DNA of 5,477 nucleotides from Planctomycetales bacterium (GTDB taxonomy: Bacteria > Planctomycetota > Planctomycetia > Pirellulales > Thermoguttaceae). Numbering within the stretch: position 1 is the first letter of the stretch; each line of letters opens with the position of its first letter. Of this stretch, positions 5,383 to 5,477 are shown one piece after another. A program made the translations under genes and the position numbers. Below the pieces are notes generated by a model. It was not told the origin of the DNA and searched no databases. It was given only the letters and a program-made list of their open reading frames with translations. The DNA lies in the NCBI GenBank assembly GCA_007127495.1, contig SKZG01000249.1:1-5477 (forward strand), in the 5' to 3' direction.

Positions 5383-5404
5383 GTTACCCGTTGCTGGGTA
5401 TAAC
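5383..5404 (-). repeat. Hairpin in the 16S trailer
   Basis: On the minus strand GTTA-ta-CCC pairs with GGGTAAC around the loop AGCAAC, just downstream of the mature 16S end. It may be involved in 3' processing. An 8-bp palindrome GATGCATC lies further along at 5317-5324. Confidence 0.35.

Positions 5405-5477
<73 letters not shown>

Overview
The window looks like chromosomal DNA from a planctomycete, probably a Pirellula-like lineage. This rests on several things together: GC-rich sequence, a secreted formylglycine sulfatase, a membrane-anchored acidic helix-turn-helix protein of a type I associate with planctomycetes, proline-rich secreted proteins, and a 16S rRNA gene that is followed by a terminator instead of tRNA and 23S genes. 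The assignment is an inference; no tree or database search was possible.

Layout. Positions 1-392 (minus strand) hold the first 130 residues of a type I sulfatase, running off the left edge. Positions 393-928 are a divergent regulatory region with a good sigma70-type promoter for each side and a long hairpin (639-702) between them. From 929 to 3407 three plus-strand genes lie in a row with gaps of 93 and 82 nt: a small exported or anchored protein of unknown function (929-1270), an HTH protein with a 270-residue acidic linker and a C-terminal membrane helix (1364-2500), and an OmpA/MotB-type lipoprotein with a coiled coil (2583-3407). Positions 3408-3783 hold a probable terminator and a candidate extended -10 promoter. 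A NarL/FixJ-type response regulator (3784-4422) follows, then a proline-rich secreted protein (4448-5134) 25 nt downstream. The last 64 bases are the 3' end of a 16S rRNA gene on the minus strand, with a strong minus-strand terminator (5253-5294) about 120 nt beyond its 3' end.

How the genes may work together. The 929-3407 block reads as a possible cell-envelope unit: the HTH protein could link DNA to the inner membrane, and the OmpA-like lipoprotein would link the outer membrane to peptidoglycan. The response regulator has no histidine kinase in the window, and its likely co-transcribed neighbour is the proline-rich exported protein. The sulfatase is transcribed away from all of this and is probably a separate catabolic gene. 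No mobile element, CRISPR array or tRNA was seen. Nothing here is clearly a new system; the best leads are the membrane-tethered acidic HTH protein with its neighbours and the unlinked 16S gene.
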